Assembly (NCBI RefSeq): GCF_018982965.1
Contig: NZ_JACBYP010000077.1
Coordinates: 1-40,378 of the forward strand
Direction of reading: 5' to 3'
Source of the DNA: Streptomyces mayonensis
GTDB lineage: Bacteria > Actinomycetota > Actinomycetes > Streptomycetales > Streptomycetaceae
DNA: 40,378 nt
Part shown: piece by piece, positions 25,863 through 33,484 of the stretch
Layout of the letters: the number at the start of each line of letters is the position of its first letter
How positions within the stretch are numbered: the first letter of the stretch is position 1
Program-made: the position numbers and the translations under genes
Notes under the pieces: model-generated
Seen by the model: the letters and a program-made list of their open reading frames with translations, nothing else
Databases searched by the model: none
Told to the model about the DNA's origin: nothing

Positions 25863-26741
25863 TTACCGGGTCAGCAGCTTCCGCAGCGCCCCGGCGACCT
25901 CGTCAGGGGCCTCCTCCGCCATGAAGTGCCCGCAGTCGACGGTGTCGTGCCGCAGGTCGGGGGCCCAGGCCCGCCACAGCGCGGCGGCGTCGTAGCCGAG
26001 TGCCGCGCCCCAGTCCTGCTGGAGCACGGTCACCGGCATCCGCAGCCGGTTGCCCCGCTCCCGGTCGGCCAGGTCGTGGGCCACGTCGACGCCCGCCGAG
26101 GCCCGGTAGTCGGCCACGATCGAGGGCACCGCCTCCCGGCAGGCCCGGAGGTAGGCGGCGCGGACGTCGGCCGGCAGGGCGCCGGGGTCCCGGGCCCACA
26201 GATCGAGGAAGTGGCCGAAGAACGCGTCGGGCGCGGCGCCGATCAACTGCTCCGGCAGCCCCGGGGGCTGCGCCATCAGGTAGAGGTGGAAGCCCACCGC
26301 CGCCGTCGTGCCGTGCAGCACGTCCCACATGTCCAGGGTCGGCAGCACGTCCAGCGCGGCCAGGTGCGTCACCGCGTCCGGGTGGTCGAGTCCCGCCCGC
26401 ACCGCGACCAGGGCGCCCCGGTCGTGCCCGGCCAGTGCGAACCGCTCGTGCCCGAGCGTCCGGGCGAGGGACACGACGTCGGCGGCCATGGCCCGCTTGG
26501 CGTAGGCGGTGCCGTCCGGGTCGGCCGGCTTGTCGCTGGCGCCGTAGCCGCGCAGGTCGGGGCAGATCACCGTGTGGTCGGCCGCCAGGTCCGCGGCGAC
26601 GTGCCGCCACATCAGATGGGTCTGCGGGAAGCCGTGCAGCAGCACGACCGGGCTGCCCGAGCCGCCGACGGCCACGTGCAGGGCGATGCCGTCGGTGACC
26701 TGGACGCGGTCGTGAGTGAAACCCGGGAGGGTCGGTTCCAT
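25863..26741 (-). CDS. Alpha/beta hydrolase, haloacetate-dehalogenase-like
   Basis: This 292-residue alpha/beta hydrolase has oxyanion motif HGFPQ (36-40), DLRGYGASDKP (62-72), nucleophile elbow GHDRG with Asp107, second acid Asp131 (ALDVLPT) and His272 in CGHFMAEEAP. Overall text matches fluoroacetate dehalogenases (AQPPGLPEQLIG; DYRAS). Two family residues are changed: the second carboxylate-binding Arg is Leu111 and the halide-binding Trp after His152 is Leu153. It may therefore be an epoxide hydrolase or other ester/halide hydrolase. ATG 26741 is chosen by homology; a GAAAGG lies somewhat far upstream. It is divergent from the SARP gene. Confidence 0.87.
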   Translation of the reverse strand: MEPTLPGFTHDRVQVTDGIALHVAVGGSGSPVVLLHGFPQTHLMWRHVAADLAADHTVICPDLRGYGASDKPADPDGTAYAKRAMAADVVSLARTLGHERFALAGHDRGALVAVRAGLDHPDAVTHLAALDVLPTLDMWDVLHGTTAAVGFHLYLMAQPPGLPEQLIGAAPDAFFGHFLDLWARDPGALPADVRAAYLRACREAVPSIVADYRASAGVDVAHDLADRERGNRLRMPVTVLQQDWGAALGYDAAALWRAWAPDLRHDTVDCGHFMAEEAPDEVAGALRKLLTR

Positions 26742-27068
26742 GGCTGATCCGTGCCTTTCTGAAGGATCTCGCGAGGTGGGGAACGCAGAGCGGGAGCGCG
26801 CAACCGCGGGACGCGGGGCGGGCCCGGTCCGGCCGGTCCGCTGCTCGCCACGCCGCCGTCGCCCACGAGCCTCGCCCGCCCGGATCAGCAGGGGATCAGC
26901 AGGGATCAGCCCGGACCAGCAGGGATCAGCCCGGACCAGCAAGGATCAGTCCGGACCGGCAAGGAACAGCACGCGTACCGTGGTGGCCCCGGGGAGTGCT
27001 GGCCCCGGGCGGTGCTGGTCAGGCCGGTGGTGACCCCGGCCGGTGGTGGATCGGAGAGCGGACGGAAC
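26742..27068. promoter_or_regulatory. Divergent hydrolase/SARP control region
   Basis: This 327-base gap without a gene holds a helically phased repeat array (26882-26970) and, nearer the SARP gene, GGTGCTGG-type repeats (27000-27050). The part next to the hydrolase (26742-26880) has no recognisable operator. No -10/-35 pair was convincing for either gene. Confidence 0.5.
26882..26970. repeat. Nine GGAYCAGC octamers at about 10-bp period
   Basis: GGATCAGC or GGACCAGC (degenerate at the end: GGATCAGT, GGACCGGC, GGAACAGC) begins at 26882, 26893, 26903, 26913, 26923, 26933, 26943, 26953 and 26963. Spacing is one helical turn, 11 bases once and 10 thereafter, so all copies face the same side of DNA. 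SARP-family activators are known to bind direct repeats spaced by about one turn, and the next gene, 100 bases on, encodes a SARP-type regulator. Confidence 0.8.
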
Positions 27069-29039
27069 ATGGAAGCGGTCACGTTCGGCGTGCTCGGACC
27101 GGTCACCGCCGAGCACGGCGGTGACCCCCTCGCCCTGAAGGGCCCCCGGCACCGTGCTGTCCTGGCCCGGCTGGTCGTGGCCCGGCGCCGGGTCGTCCCG
27201 GTCGCCCGCCTGGTCGAGGACCTGTGGGAGGAACCGCCGCCGCGGGCCGTGGGAGCCTTGCGCACCTTCGTCGGAGACCTGCGCCGCGCCCTGGAACCCG
27301 ACCGCCCGCCGCGCGCCCCGGCCGGACTGCTGGTCACCGAGGGCCCCGGCTACGCCCTGCGCGCCGCACCGGACGCCGTGGACGCGTGGCGCTTCGAGAC
27401 GGCCGTCACCGAGGCGGCCCGGGGGCCGGCGTCCAGGGCCCCGGACCGGATCCGGGAGGCGCTGGGGGAGTGGCGCGGCCCCGCCTACGCGGAGTTCGGC
27501 GACGCCGGCTGGGCACGCGGCGAACGCTCCCGGCTCACGGAGCTGCGGCTGGCCGCCGTGGAACGCCGGGCGGAGCTGCTCGTCGACCTGGGCCGCGCCG
27601 CCGAGGCGGTCCCCGACCTGGACGCGCACCTCGCCGGGCACCCCTGGCGCGAGGAGGCCTGGCGACTGCTCGCCCTGGCGCTGTACCGGACCGGACGCCA
27701 GGCGGACGCCCTCGACGTGCTGCGCCGGGCCCGTGCCCTGCTGGCCGCGCACCTCGGTGTCGACCCGGGCCCCCGGCTGCGTCACCTGGAGGCCGGCATC
27801 CTCGCCCAGGACCCGGCACTCGACCCGCCGGGCGAACGGGCGGAGGCAGCCGCGCGGCTGTGGGCCCGGGCGACCGAGGCGTACGACCGCACGGTCGCCG
27901 CCGGTGCCCACGTCCGCCTGGAGTCGACCGTCGGCCTGCTGCGCTCCCTCGCCGTCACCGGCGGCAGCGGTCTTGAGGCGGCCCGGGAACACCGTACGGC
28001 GGTGGTCGCGGCGGCGGAGGAGACGGGCGACGCCGAACTGACGGCCCGGGTGATCGGCGCCTACGACGTCCCCGCCAACTGGACCCGCAGCGACGACCCC
28101 GAGACCGCCCGCCGGATCGTCGCGGCGGCCGAACGGACCCTGGCCGCCCTGCCGGACACCCCGGCCGCCGACGCGGCCCGCTGCCGTCTGCTCGCCACCG
28201 TCGCCCTGGAGTCCCGCGGCGTCCGGTCCCCGCGCGGCCCGCGGGCGGCGCGGGAGGCCGAACGGATCGCCCGCCGCCTGGACGACCCCGCGCTGCTCGC
28301 CTTCGCCCTCAACGGCGTCTTCATGCAGTCCTGCACCGCCGCCGGACTCGCTCCGCGGCGCGACGAGGTCGGTGCCGAAATCGTCGCGCTCGGCACCCGG
28401 CACGGCCTGGTCAGCCACACGGTGCTGGGCCGCCTGATCCGCCTCCAGGCCCGCTCGGCCCTCGGCGACTTCACCGCCGCCGACGCGCAGGCCGCGGCCG
28501 TGGACGAACTCGCCGAACGCCACGAACGGCCGCTGGTGGCCGTCTTCACCGACTGGTACCTGGCGCTGCGCTCCGCCGCCACCGGCAGCCCGTACGACAG
28601 CGCCGAGGCCGCGTACCGCCGCGCCGCCGAACGACTCGACGGGGCCGGGATGCCGGGCCTGGCGCGCGGACTGCTGCCGCTGGCCCTGCTCGGCCTGCGG
28701 CTGGCGCACGGCCGGCCGGCCGCCGTGGACCCGGGCGCGGACTGGGGGCCGTACCGGCCGTGGGCCGAGCCCTTCGCCCTCCTCGCCGGCGGCCGCGACG
28801 CCGACGCCCGTACGGCCCTCGGCGCCCTCGCCGAACCGCCGCCCGATCTGCTGTACGAGGCGCTGTGCTGCGCCGAGGCCGCCCTCGCCCTCGAACTGGG
28901 CGACCGGGCGGCACTGGAGCGGGCCCACGAACGGCTGCTGCCCGCGTCCGGCGAACTCGCGGGCGCGGGCAGCGGGCTGCTCACCTTCGGCCCGGTCGAC
29001 GACTGGCTCGCGGCGATCAGCGGGGCCCTGCGCCGCTGA
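27069..29039 (+). CDS. SARP/AfsR-type regulator with helical C-terminal half
   Basis: This 656-residue regulator has an OmpR-like winged-helix DNA-binding domain (about 1-97: FGVLGPVTAEHGGDPLALKGPRHRAVLA in part), a BTAD bacterial transcriptional activation domain (about 100-245: WREEAWRLLALALYRTGRQADAL in part) and about 400 residues of alanine-rich helices resembling TPR repeats. Unlike AfsR it lacks the NB-ARC P-loop. It should activate antibiotic or adaptive genes, perhaps including itself. ATG 27069 is chosen because the conserved SARP N-terminus begins there; GGAGAGCGGACGGA precedes it. Two strong terminators follow. Confidence 0.88.
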   Translation: MEAVTFGVLGPVTAEHGGDPLALKGPRHRAVLARLVVARRRVVPVARLVEDLWEEPPPRAVGALRTFVGDLRRALEPDRPPRAPAGLLVTEGPGYALRAAPDAVDAWRFETAVTEAARGPASRAPDRIREALGEWRGPAYAEFGDAGWARGERSRLTELRLAAVERRAELLVDLGRAAEAVPDLDAHLAGHPWREEAWRLLALALYRTGRQADALDVLRRARALLAAHLGVDPGPRLRHLEAGILAQDPALDPPGERAEAAARLWARATEAYDRTVAAGAHVRLESTVGLLRSLAVTGGSGLEAAREHRTAVVAAAEETGDAELTARVIGAYDVPANWTRSDDPETARRIVAAAERTLAALPDTPAADAARCRLLATVALESRGVRSPRGPRAAREAERIARRLDDPALLAFALNGVFMQSCTAAGLAPRRDEVGAEIVALGTRHGLVSHTVLGRLIRLQARSALGDFTAADAQAAAVDELAERHERPLVAVFTDWYLALRSAATGSPYDSAEAAYRRAAERLDGAGMPGLARGLLPLALLGLRLAHGRPAAVDPGADWGPYRPWAEPFALLAGGRDADARTALGALAEPPPDLLYEALCCAEAALALELGDRAALERAHERLLPASGELAGAGSGLLTFGPVDDWLAAISGALRR

Positions 29040-29083
29040 GCAGCGGGGGTGGGTGTGCAGACGGGCCCTGCGTGGGGGTGCCC

Positions 29084-29112
29084 GGTCGCGGGTCGCGGGT
29101 CGCGGGTCGCGG
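29084..29112. repeat. GGTCGCG 7-bp tandem repeat
   Basis: Four copies of GGTCGCG lie head to tail shortly after the SARP stop codon. Confidence 0.7.
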
Positions 29113-29253
29113 TGGGCGGGCGTTGCGAGATGCGTGCCGAACCCGGCAGGGCGGTGGCCGGCGCGGCGGCCCCTCGGCACGGGGGGCGTACGTCGGGCGT
29201 CCGGCCGAGCTCGTGTTCGGCTGACCGCGCCCCGGGCCGGCGGACCCCGCGGT

Positions 29254-29309
29254 GTGCCACGGAGCCCGTGGCACGCGAGGCCCCCCGCCCCCTCCGAGGG
29301 CGGGGGGCC
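29254..29309 (+). terminator. Tandem hairpin terminators
   Basis: Hairpin one is GTGCCACGG-AGC-CCGTGGCAC (29254-29274). Hairpin two pairs GGCCCCCCGCCC (29279-29290) with GGGCGGGGGGCC (29298-29309). Both are perfect, 215 to 270 bases after the SARP stop, and they insulate the next operon. Confidence 0.75.
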
Positions 29310-29312
29310 GGA

Positions 29313-29337
29313 GGTTGTCCCGGGCCGTGACGGGTAC
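29313..29337 (+). promoter_or_regulatory. Sigma-B-like promoter of PPC-CBS operon
   Basis: GGTT (29313-29316) then 15 bases then GGGTAC (29332-29337) fits the Streptomyces coelicolor sigma-B consensus GNNT-N14-16-GGGTAC/T as I recall it. The expected start of transcription lies within a few bases of ATG 29348, which has no good ribosome site, so the message may be nearly leaderless. Confidence 0.5.
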
Positions 29338-29347
29338 CCGCAGGCGC

Positions 29348-29818
29348 ATGAAGTGGCAGCAGGTGCAGGACGGTCCGTCAGCGGTCTACGTGGTGGTGCT
29401 CGACCCCGGCGAGGACCCCGTCGCCGAACTCACCGCCTTCGCCCGTGACCGGTCCCTCGGCGCGTCCCAGGTGACGGCCGTCGGGGCCTTCTCGCAGGCG
29501 GTCGTCGGCTGGTTCGACCGGCAGGCCAAGGACTACCGGCCCATCCCGGTGGAGCAGCAGTGCGAGGTGCTGTCGCTCCTCGGGGACATCGCCGTCGGCG
29601 ACGACGGGCCCACCCCGCACCTGCACGCCGTACTCGGCCTGTCGGACGGCTCCACCCGCGGCGGCCACCTGCTGTCCGGCCGGGTCTGGCCGACGCTGGA
29701 GGTCGTGGTGCGGGACAGCCCGGCCGAGCTGGCGAAGACCCACCGCCCCGACATCGGCCTCGCCCTGATCGACCCGGGACGAGCGGGGCCCCGACACCTC
29801 CGGGAGGTACGACCATGA
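29348..29818 (+). CDS. PPC/DUF296 domain protein
   Basis: The 156-residue protein is a stand-alone PPC (plant and prokaryote conserved, DUF296) domain. VYVVVLDPGEDPVAELTAFARD opens it (in part), PHLHAVLGLSDG and GGHLLSG supply the histidines that bind zinc in bacterial members, and LEVVVRDS ends the barrel. Bacterial PPC proteins form trimers; their role is unknown, DNA-binding being shown only for plant AT-hook fusions. The stop overlaps the CBS gene start (ATGA). Confidence 0.85.
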   Translation: MKWQQVQDGPSAVYVVVLDPGEDPVAELTAFARDRSLGASQVTAVGAFSQAVVGWFDRQAKDYRPIPVEQQCEVLSLLGDIAVGDDGPTPHLHAVLGLSDGSTRGGHLLSGRVWPTLEVVVRDSPAELAKTHRPDIGLALIDPGRAGPRHLREVRP

Positions 29819-30240
29819 CACGGCGCATCCGAGACGTGATGTCACCGGCGGCGGTGGCCGTCGAGCCCATGACGACGGTGACCCGGGCGGCCCGGCTGAT
29901 GCGCGAGGAGAACGTCGGTGACGTCCTGGTGACCTACGACCGCGACCTGTTCGGCGTCCTCACCGACCGCGACATCGTCCTGCGCGGCATCGCCGACGGC
30001 CGGGACCCCGACGCCACCACGGTGGGCGCGGTGTGCACACCCCCGCCCGTCGTCACCCTCGACCCCGACGACAGCACCGACCGCGCCGCCGAGCTGATGC
30101 GGCAGCACGCCGTACGCCGCATCCCGGTGGTCGAGCACGGCGGCGTTCCGGTCGGCGTGGTCACCCTCGGCGACCTCGCCGCAGCCGACGACCCGCACTC
30201 CGCGCTCGCGGACATCGGGCGGGCCGCCCCCGACCGCTGA
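29815..30240 (+). CDS. Two-CBS-domain protein
   Basis: This 141-residue protein is two CBS domains and nothing else. CBS1 is about 5-65 (RDVMSPAAVAVEPMTTV...VLTDRDIVLRGIA) and CBS2 about 70-130 (VCTPPPVVTLDP...VVTLGDLA). Such pairs bind adenosyl nucleotides (AMP, ATP, c-di-AMP or NAD) as energy or stress sensors. Translation is coupled to the PPC gene by a 4-base overlap, which suggests the two proteins act together. Confidence 0.9.
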   Translation: MTRRIRDVMSPAAVAVEPMTTVTRAARLMREENVGDVLVTYDRDLFGVLTDRDIVLRGIADGRDPDATTVGAVCTPPPVVTLDPDDSTDRAAELMRQHAVRRIPVVEHGGVPVGVVTLGDLAAADDPHSALADIGRAAPDR

Positions 30241-30268
30241 CGCACCCCGCCCGCCAGGGAGGAACGGC

Positions 30269-30613
30269 ATGAGCGACCGACGCCACCCCCGATGGGCCGG
30301 GGAACCGGCCCCGCGCGAACGGTCCGGCCTGATCGGCCGCCGCTTCCCGCGCACCGGCACCGAGCCCGTCACCGCGCAGAGCCCGCTGCGGCTCAGGCTG
30401 CTGCTGGCGGCCGTGTTCCTGCCGCTGTTCCTCGCCGGCGCGGCCTACTTCGGCGTGTGGGCGGCGGACACCGGCGCCGGCGACAGTCCCGGACGCGGCA
30501 CGCTGGTGGCCGTCGCCGCCGTGTGCGCGGCGTTCGCCCTGCTGGCCCTCGCCGACCTGCTGGTCGTGACCGGACGCCTGCGCCGCGAACGCGGCACCCC
30601 GGCCCCGCACTGA
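30269..30613 (+). CDS. DUF6343-type small membrane protein
   Basis: This 114-residue protein has a basic cytoplasmic N-terminus with GRRFPRTGTEPVTAQSPLRLR, which I recall as the hallmark of the Streptomyces DUF6343 family. Two TM helices (about 43-67 and 78-102) and a short basic tail follow. GGGAGGAA is a strong ribosome site before ATG 30269. It is 28 bases after the CBS gene and is likely the third gene of that operon. Function is unknown. Confidence 0.8.
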   Translation: MSDRRHPRWAGEPAPRERSGLIGRRFPRTGTEPVTAQSPLRLRLLLAAVFLPLFLAGAAYFGVWAADTGAGDSPGRGTLVAVAAVCAAFALLALADLLVVTGRLRRERGTPAPH

Positions 30614-30649
30614 GGCCCCGCAACCCCGGCAAGGTCCCAACGACACCCC

Positions 30650-32089
30650 TCAGGCGTCCGCGTCCGTCCGCAGCCTGGCTCCCTGTCGCAGCAGTTCCCG
30701 CTGGACCAGCCGGTACGGCAGACCGCGCGGACCGCGCCCGTGCCGGACGGTCAGTGCCGCGCACACCCCGGCCGCGTGGCCGGTCGCCATGGCGATGGGC
30801 ATCACGCGGTACGAGGAGTGCGCGACGTGCGTCCCGGAGATGCAGCGCCCCGCGACCAGCAGCCGTTCGGTGTCCCGGGGCACCAGGCAGCGCAGCGGGA
30901 TGTCGTAGAAACTGCCCTTCGGCACCCGCTTGAGGACGGTGCCCGAGCCCCGCGGATTGTGGATGTCGACCGGGTAGGCGCCGTGCGCGACCACGTCCGG
31001 GAAGGTGCGCGCCGCCAGGATGTCGTGCCCCGTCAGCCGGTAGTCGCCCTGCACCCGCCGGCTCTCCCGCACGCCGACGTGGATGCCGCTCTGCACCACG
31101 TACGACTCCTCGAAACCGGGCACCCGGGTGCGCAGGAAGCGGTCGATCTGCGCCAGCTGCCGCCGGGCCGTGTACTCGGCGCGGGTGAGGTCCCACACGT
31201 TGCTGCCGAGGACGCGGTTGACCCGGGTGCTGTTGACGGAGACCTCCCGCGGGTGCGGCGTCGCGAAGAACAGGATGTCCTCGCGCGGCAGCCGCAGTTC
31301 GCCCTCCGCCCTGGCCTCCTCGATCAGGTCCCACAGGCCGTGCACACCGCGCCACTGGTCGGGGTGCGCGCGCACGTAGTCGGCGAAGTCGGGCCGCGCG
31401 AAGTCAGCCACGCGGAACATCAGCGTCATGGGCTGCACCAGCCCGTCCTCGGGCCGCCCCACCTCGTACGGCGCCCCGCAGGCCGTCGCGACGTCGCCGT
31501 CGCCCGTGCCGTCCACCACCACCCCGGCGTCGATCACCACCGGCCCCGACTTCGTCTCGAACACCACCCGCCAGCCGTCGCCGTCGTCCAGCGGCAGCGC
31601 TCCGGAGGCGAAGGAGTGGAACAGCATCCGCACACCGGACTCGTCCATCATCTCGAGCAGCGAGAGCTTGAACAGCTCCGGGTCGAAGGGGACCGTGTAG
31701 CCGGTCTTCGGGGACGGCGGCAGGCAGCCGCCGCGCCCCATGAGCCGGTCGAGCAGCTGCCACAGCACGCCCGCGACCACCGGTTCGCCCTCGCCGTGGT
31801 CGGTGGGCAGCAGCCGGGACGTGTCCCCGGCCTCGGTGAACGCGGCCTGCTTGTGCTCGTTGTGGAACGACATCAGCGGCATCACCAGCGCCACGGTCGC
31901 GTTGCCGCCGAGGAACCCGTATCGCTCGACCAGCACGACGTCGGCCCCCGCGTCGGCCGCACCGACCGCGGCGGCGAACCCCGCGGGGCCGCCGCCCACC
32001 ACCAGGACGTCGCACCGGCCGCCGTGCCGGGCGGGCCGCGGGGGCAGCGTGACCGAACGGGGCTCGCGGGGCTCTTCCAGGACCGGCAT
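30650..32089 (-). CDS. FAD-dependent oxidoreductase
   Basis: This 479-residue flavoprotein of the FAD_oxidored (PF12831-like) family has the dinucleotide motif VLVVGGGPAGFAAAVGAADAGADVVLVE (residues about 28-55, given in part), GGNATV after it, VVDGTGDGD mid-protein and a C-terminal VAGRCISGTHVAHSSYRVMPIAMATGHAAG FAD-binding stretch (in part). Family members oxidise or reduce diverse secondary metabolites and sugars; the substrate is unknown. ATG 32089 lies 14 bases after the pyruvyl-transferase stop, so the two are co-transcribed. It is convergent with the DUF6343 gene. Confidence 0.88.
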   Translation of the reverse strand: MPVLEEPREPRSVTLPPRPARHGGRCDVLVVGGGPAGFAAAVGAADAGADVVLVERYGFLGGNATVALVMPLMSFHNEHKQAAFTEAGDTSRLLPTDHGEGEPVVAGVLWQLLDRLMGRGGCLPPSPKTGYTVPFDPELFKLSLLEMMDESGVRMLFHSFASGALPLDDGDGWRVVFETKSGPVVIDAGVVVDGTGDGDVATACGAPYEVGRPEDGLVQPMTLMFRVADFARPDFADYVRAHPDQWRGVHGLWDLIEEARAEGELRLPREDILFFATPHPREVSVNSTRVNRVLGSNVWDLTRAEYTARRQLAQIDRFLRTRVPGFEESYVVQSGIHVGVRESRRVQGDYRLTGHDILAARTFPDVVAHGAYPVDIHNPRGSGTVLKRVPKGSFYDIPLRCLVPRDTERLLVAGRCISGTHVAHSSYRVMPIAMATGHAAGVCAALTVRHGRGPRGLPYRLVQRELLRQGARLRTDADA

Positions 32090-32103
32090 CGCTCTCCCAG
32101 GGG

Positions 32104-33333
32104 TCAGGCGTTCAGCGGCCGCGGTTCGGTCGGGCGGTCCCCCTCGCCCGTCGCCGGGGAGTCCCCCGCGCCCGGGCGCCCCGCTGCCGCGATGTCGTCC
32201 AGCAGCGCGCCGCAGCGCGCGCACGTGCCCAGGGCGGTCGCCGACAGCTCCCGGACCCTGGCGCGCAGATCGTCCCGGCGCTGCGGATACTCGTCCCACA
32301 GCCGGTCCACCTCCGCCAGCAGCAGTCCGGCCTGCTCGCGCGCCACCCCCACCAGCGCCGGGGCGCCCAGCCGCCGTGCGAAGTCGAAGACCTTGCCGGA
32401 GTACGGCAGCGGCAGCACCGGTACGCCGGTCAGCGCCGCGAAGATCACGAAGTGCAGCCGCATGCCGACGGCCACGTCCAGATGACGCATGAAGCCGAGG
32501 ACCTGCCCCGGGCTGTAGTCGCCGTGCAGGATCCGGCCCTTGTGCGGCGCCGTCATGTGCGACAGCACCGCGTGCGCGTGGCGTACGTCGTGCCGCTCCA
32601 TCGGCAGGAACACCACGTGCGCGTCCAGCCGGCGCACCAGGAAGTCCGCCACGTCGGCGAGCAGCGCGTGGTAGTCCCCCTCGTCGAGCTTCTCGGCCGC
32701 CCGCCCCGGCTCGCGCACCGACATCCCGACCAGCCGGGCGCCGGACGGGATGCCCTCGTCGCGCATCATGGCCGCGGTGAACGGCTCGGGGGCCAGCAGC
32801 AGCGCCGGGTCCGAGGTGACCGAGACCTCGCGTTCCAGACCCACCTCCTCCAGCACCAGCCGGGACTCCTCGTCCCGCACCACGACGTCGTCCATCTCCG
32901 CCAGCACCGTGCGCACCGCCTCGCGGTCCTCGGCCTCCGTCAGGGGCCCCGCGCCGACGGCGTAGGCGAACGTGGGCACGTTCCGCAGCTGCGCGGCGCG
33001 CACCAGCCGCAGGTAGCGCCGCGCCTCGCCGTCGTAGAGGATGCCCCCGCCGCCCAGCACCAGCAGGTCCAGTCCGGGCAGCGCGTCCAGCACGTGGTTG
33101 CGGGTGACCCCCTCCCACGCGACCACCTCGTCGGCGGCGCGGTGATGGGCGCGGGTGTGCTCCGCGTCCCGGCTCAGGACGACGAGGTGGGCGTCCGGCC
33201 TGCGCGCCCGCAGACAGCTGAGGACGCAGGTCAGGATCGCCTCGTCACCGATGTTGAAACCGCCGTAGGAACCCAGCACGCCGATGCGCGGGCCCGGACG
33301 GGCGGGGTGCGGATGCGAGGGCCGAGTGGTCAT
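32104..33333 (-). CDS. Polysaccharide pyruvyl transferase family protein
   Basis: The 409-residue protein matches the CsaB/PssM-like family (PF04230): RIGVLGSYGGFNIGDEAIL near the N-terminus, LLVLGGGGILYDG, AYAVGAGPL, and VGMRLHFVIFAALTGVPVLPLPYSGKV (in part) with the conserved Arg-Leu-His. These enzymes ketalise pyruvate from phosphoenolpyruvate onto sugars of cell-wall polymers or exopolysaccharides. The last 25 residues are Gly/Pro/Thr-rich. ATG 33333 starts the unit with the FAD oxidoreductase. No glycosyltransferase is nearby. Confidence 0.85.
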   Translation of the reverse strand: MTTRPSHPHPARPGPRIGVLGSYGGFNIGDEAILTCVLSCLRARRPDAHLVVLSRDAEHTRAHHRAADEVVAWEGVTRNHVLDALPGLDLLVLGGGGILYDGEARRYLRLVRAAQLRNVPTFAYAVGAGPLTEAEDREAVRTVLAEMDDVVVRDEESRLVLEEVGLEREVSVTSDPALLLAPEPFTAAMMRDEGIPSGARLVGMSVREPGRAAEKLDEGDYHALLADVADFLVRRLDAHVVFLPMERHDVRHAHAVLSHMTAPHKGRILHGDYSPGQVLGFMRHLDVAVGMRLHFVIFAALTGVPVLPLPYSGKVFDFARRLGAPALVGVAREQAGLLLAEVDRLWDEYPQRRDDLRARVRELSATALGTCARCGALLDDIAAAGRPGAGDSPATGEGDRPTEPRPLNA

Positions 33334-33484
33334 CCGGGGCTCCCGTCACGTCGTTGCGAGACCGGCGCGCGCCCTCTCGGCGCGCGGGCCGCGCAGGATG
33401 CCGGGTTGCCTGCGCCGGATCGCGGAAACACCCTGACCGAGAACCCGTACGCCGTCTTCCCGCCCGGTCCCACGAGGAGCCCCG

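Larger units (their letters stand above)
29040..29347. other. Gap after SARP gene: repeats, terminators, promoter
   Basis: Just over 300 bases without a gene. It contains a GGTCGCG tandem repeat at 29084-29112, two successive hairpin terminators at 29254-29309, and a sigma-B-like promoter at 29313-29337 for the following operon. Open frames crossing it have no conserved text. Confidence 0.7.

Noticed and set aside
21441..26970. Short repeat arrays as CRISPR
   Set aside because: Repeat units are 8-20 bases with no unique spacers and there are no cas genes.
32090..33118. Extension of the FAD oxidoreductase upstream to 822 codons
   Set aside because: The extension overlaps the pyruvyl transferase in another frame and has no conserved text; the flavoprotein starts at 32089.
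33334..33484. A yybP-ykoY manganese riboswitch before TerC
   Set aside because: I could not find the conserved loop motifs or a matching stem; only generic GC-rich stems are present.
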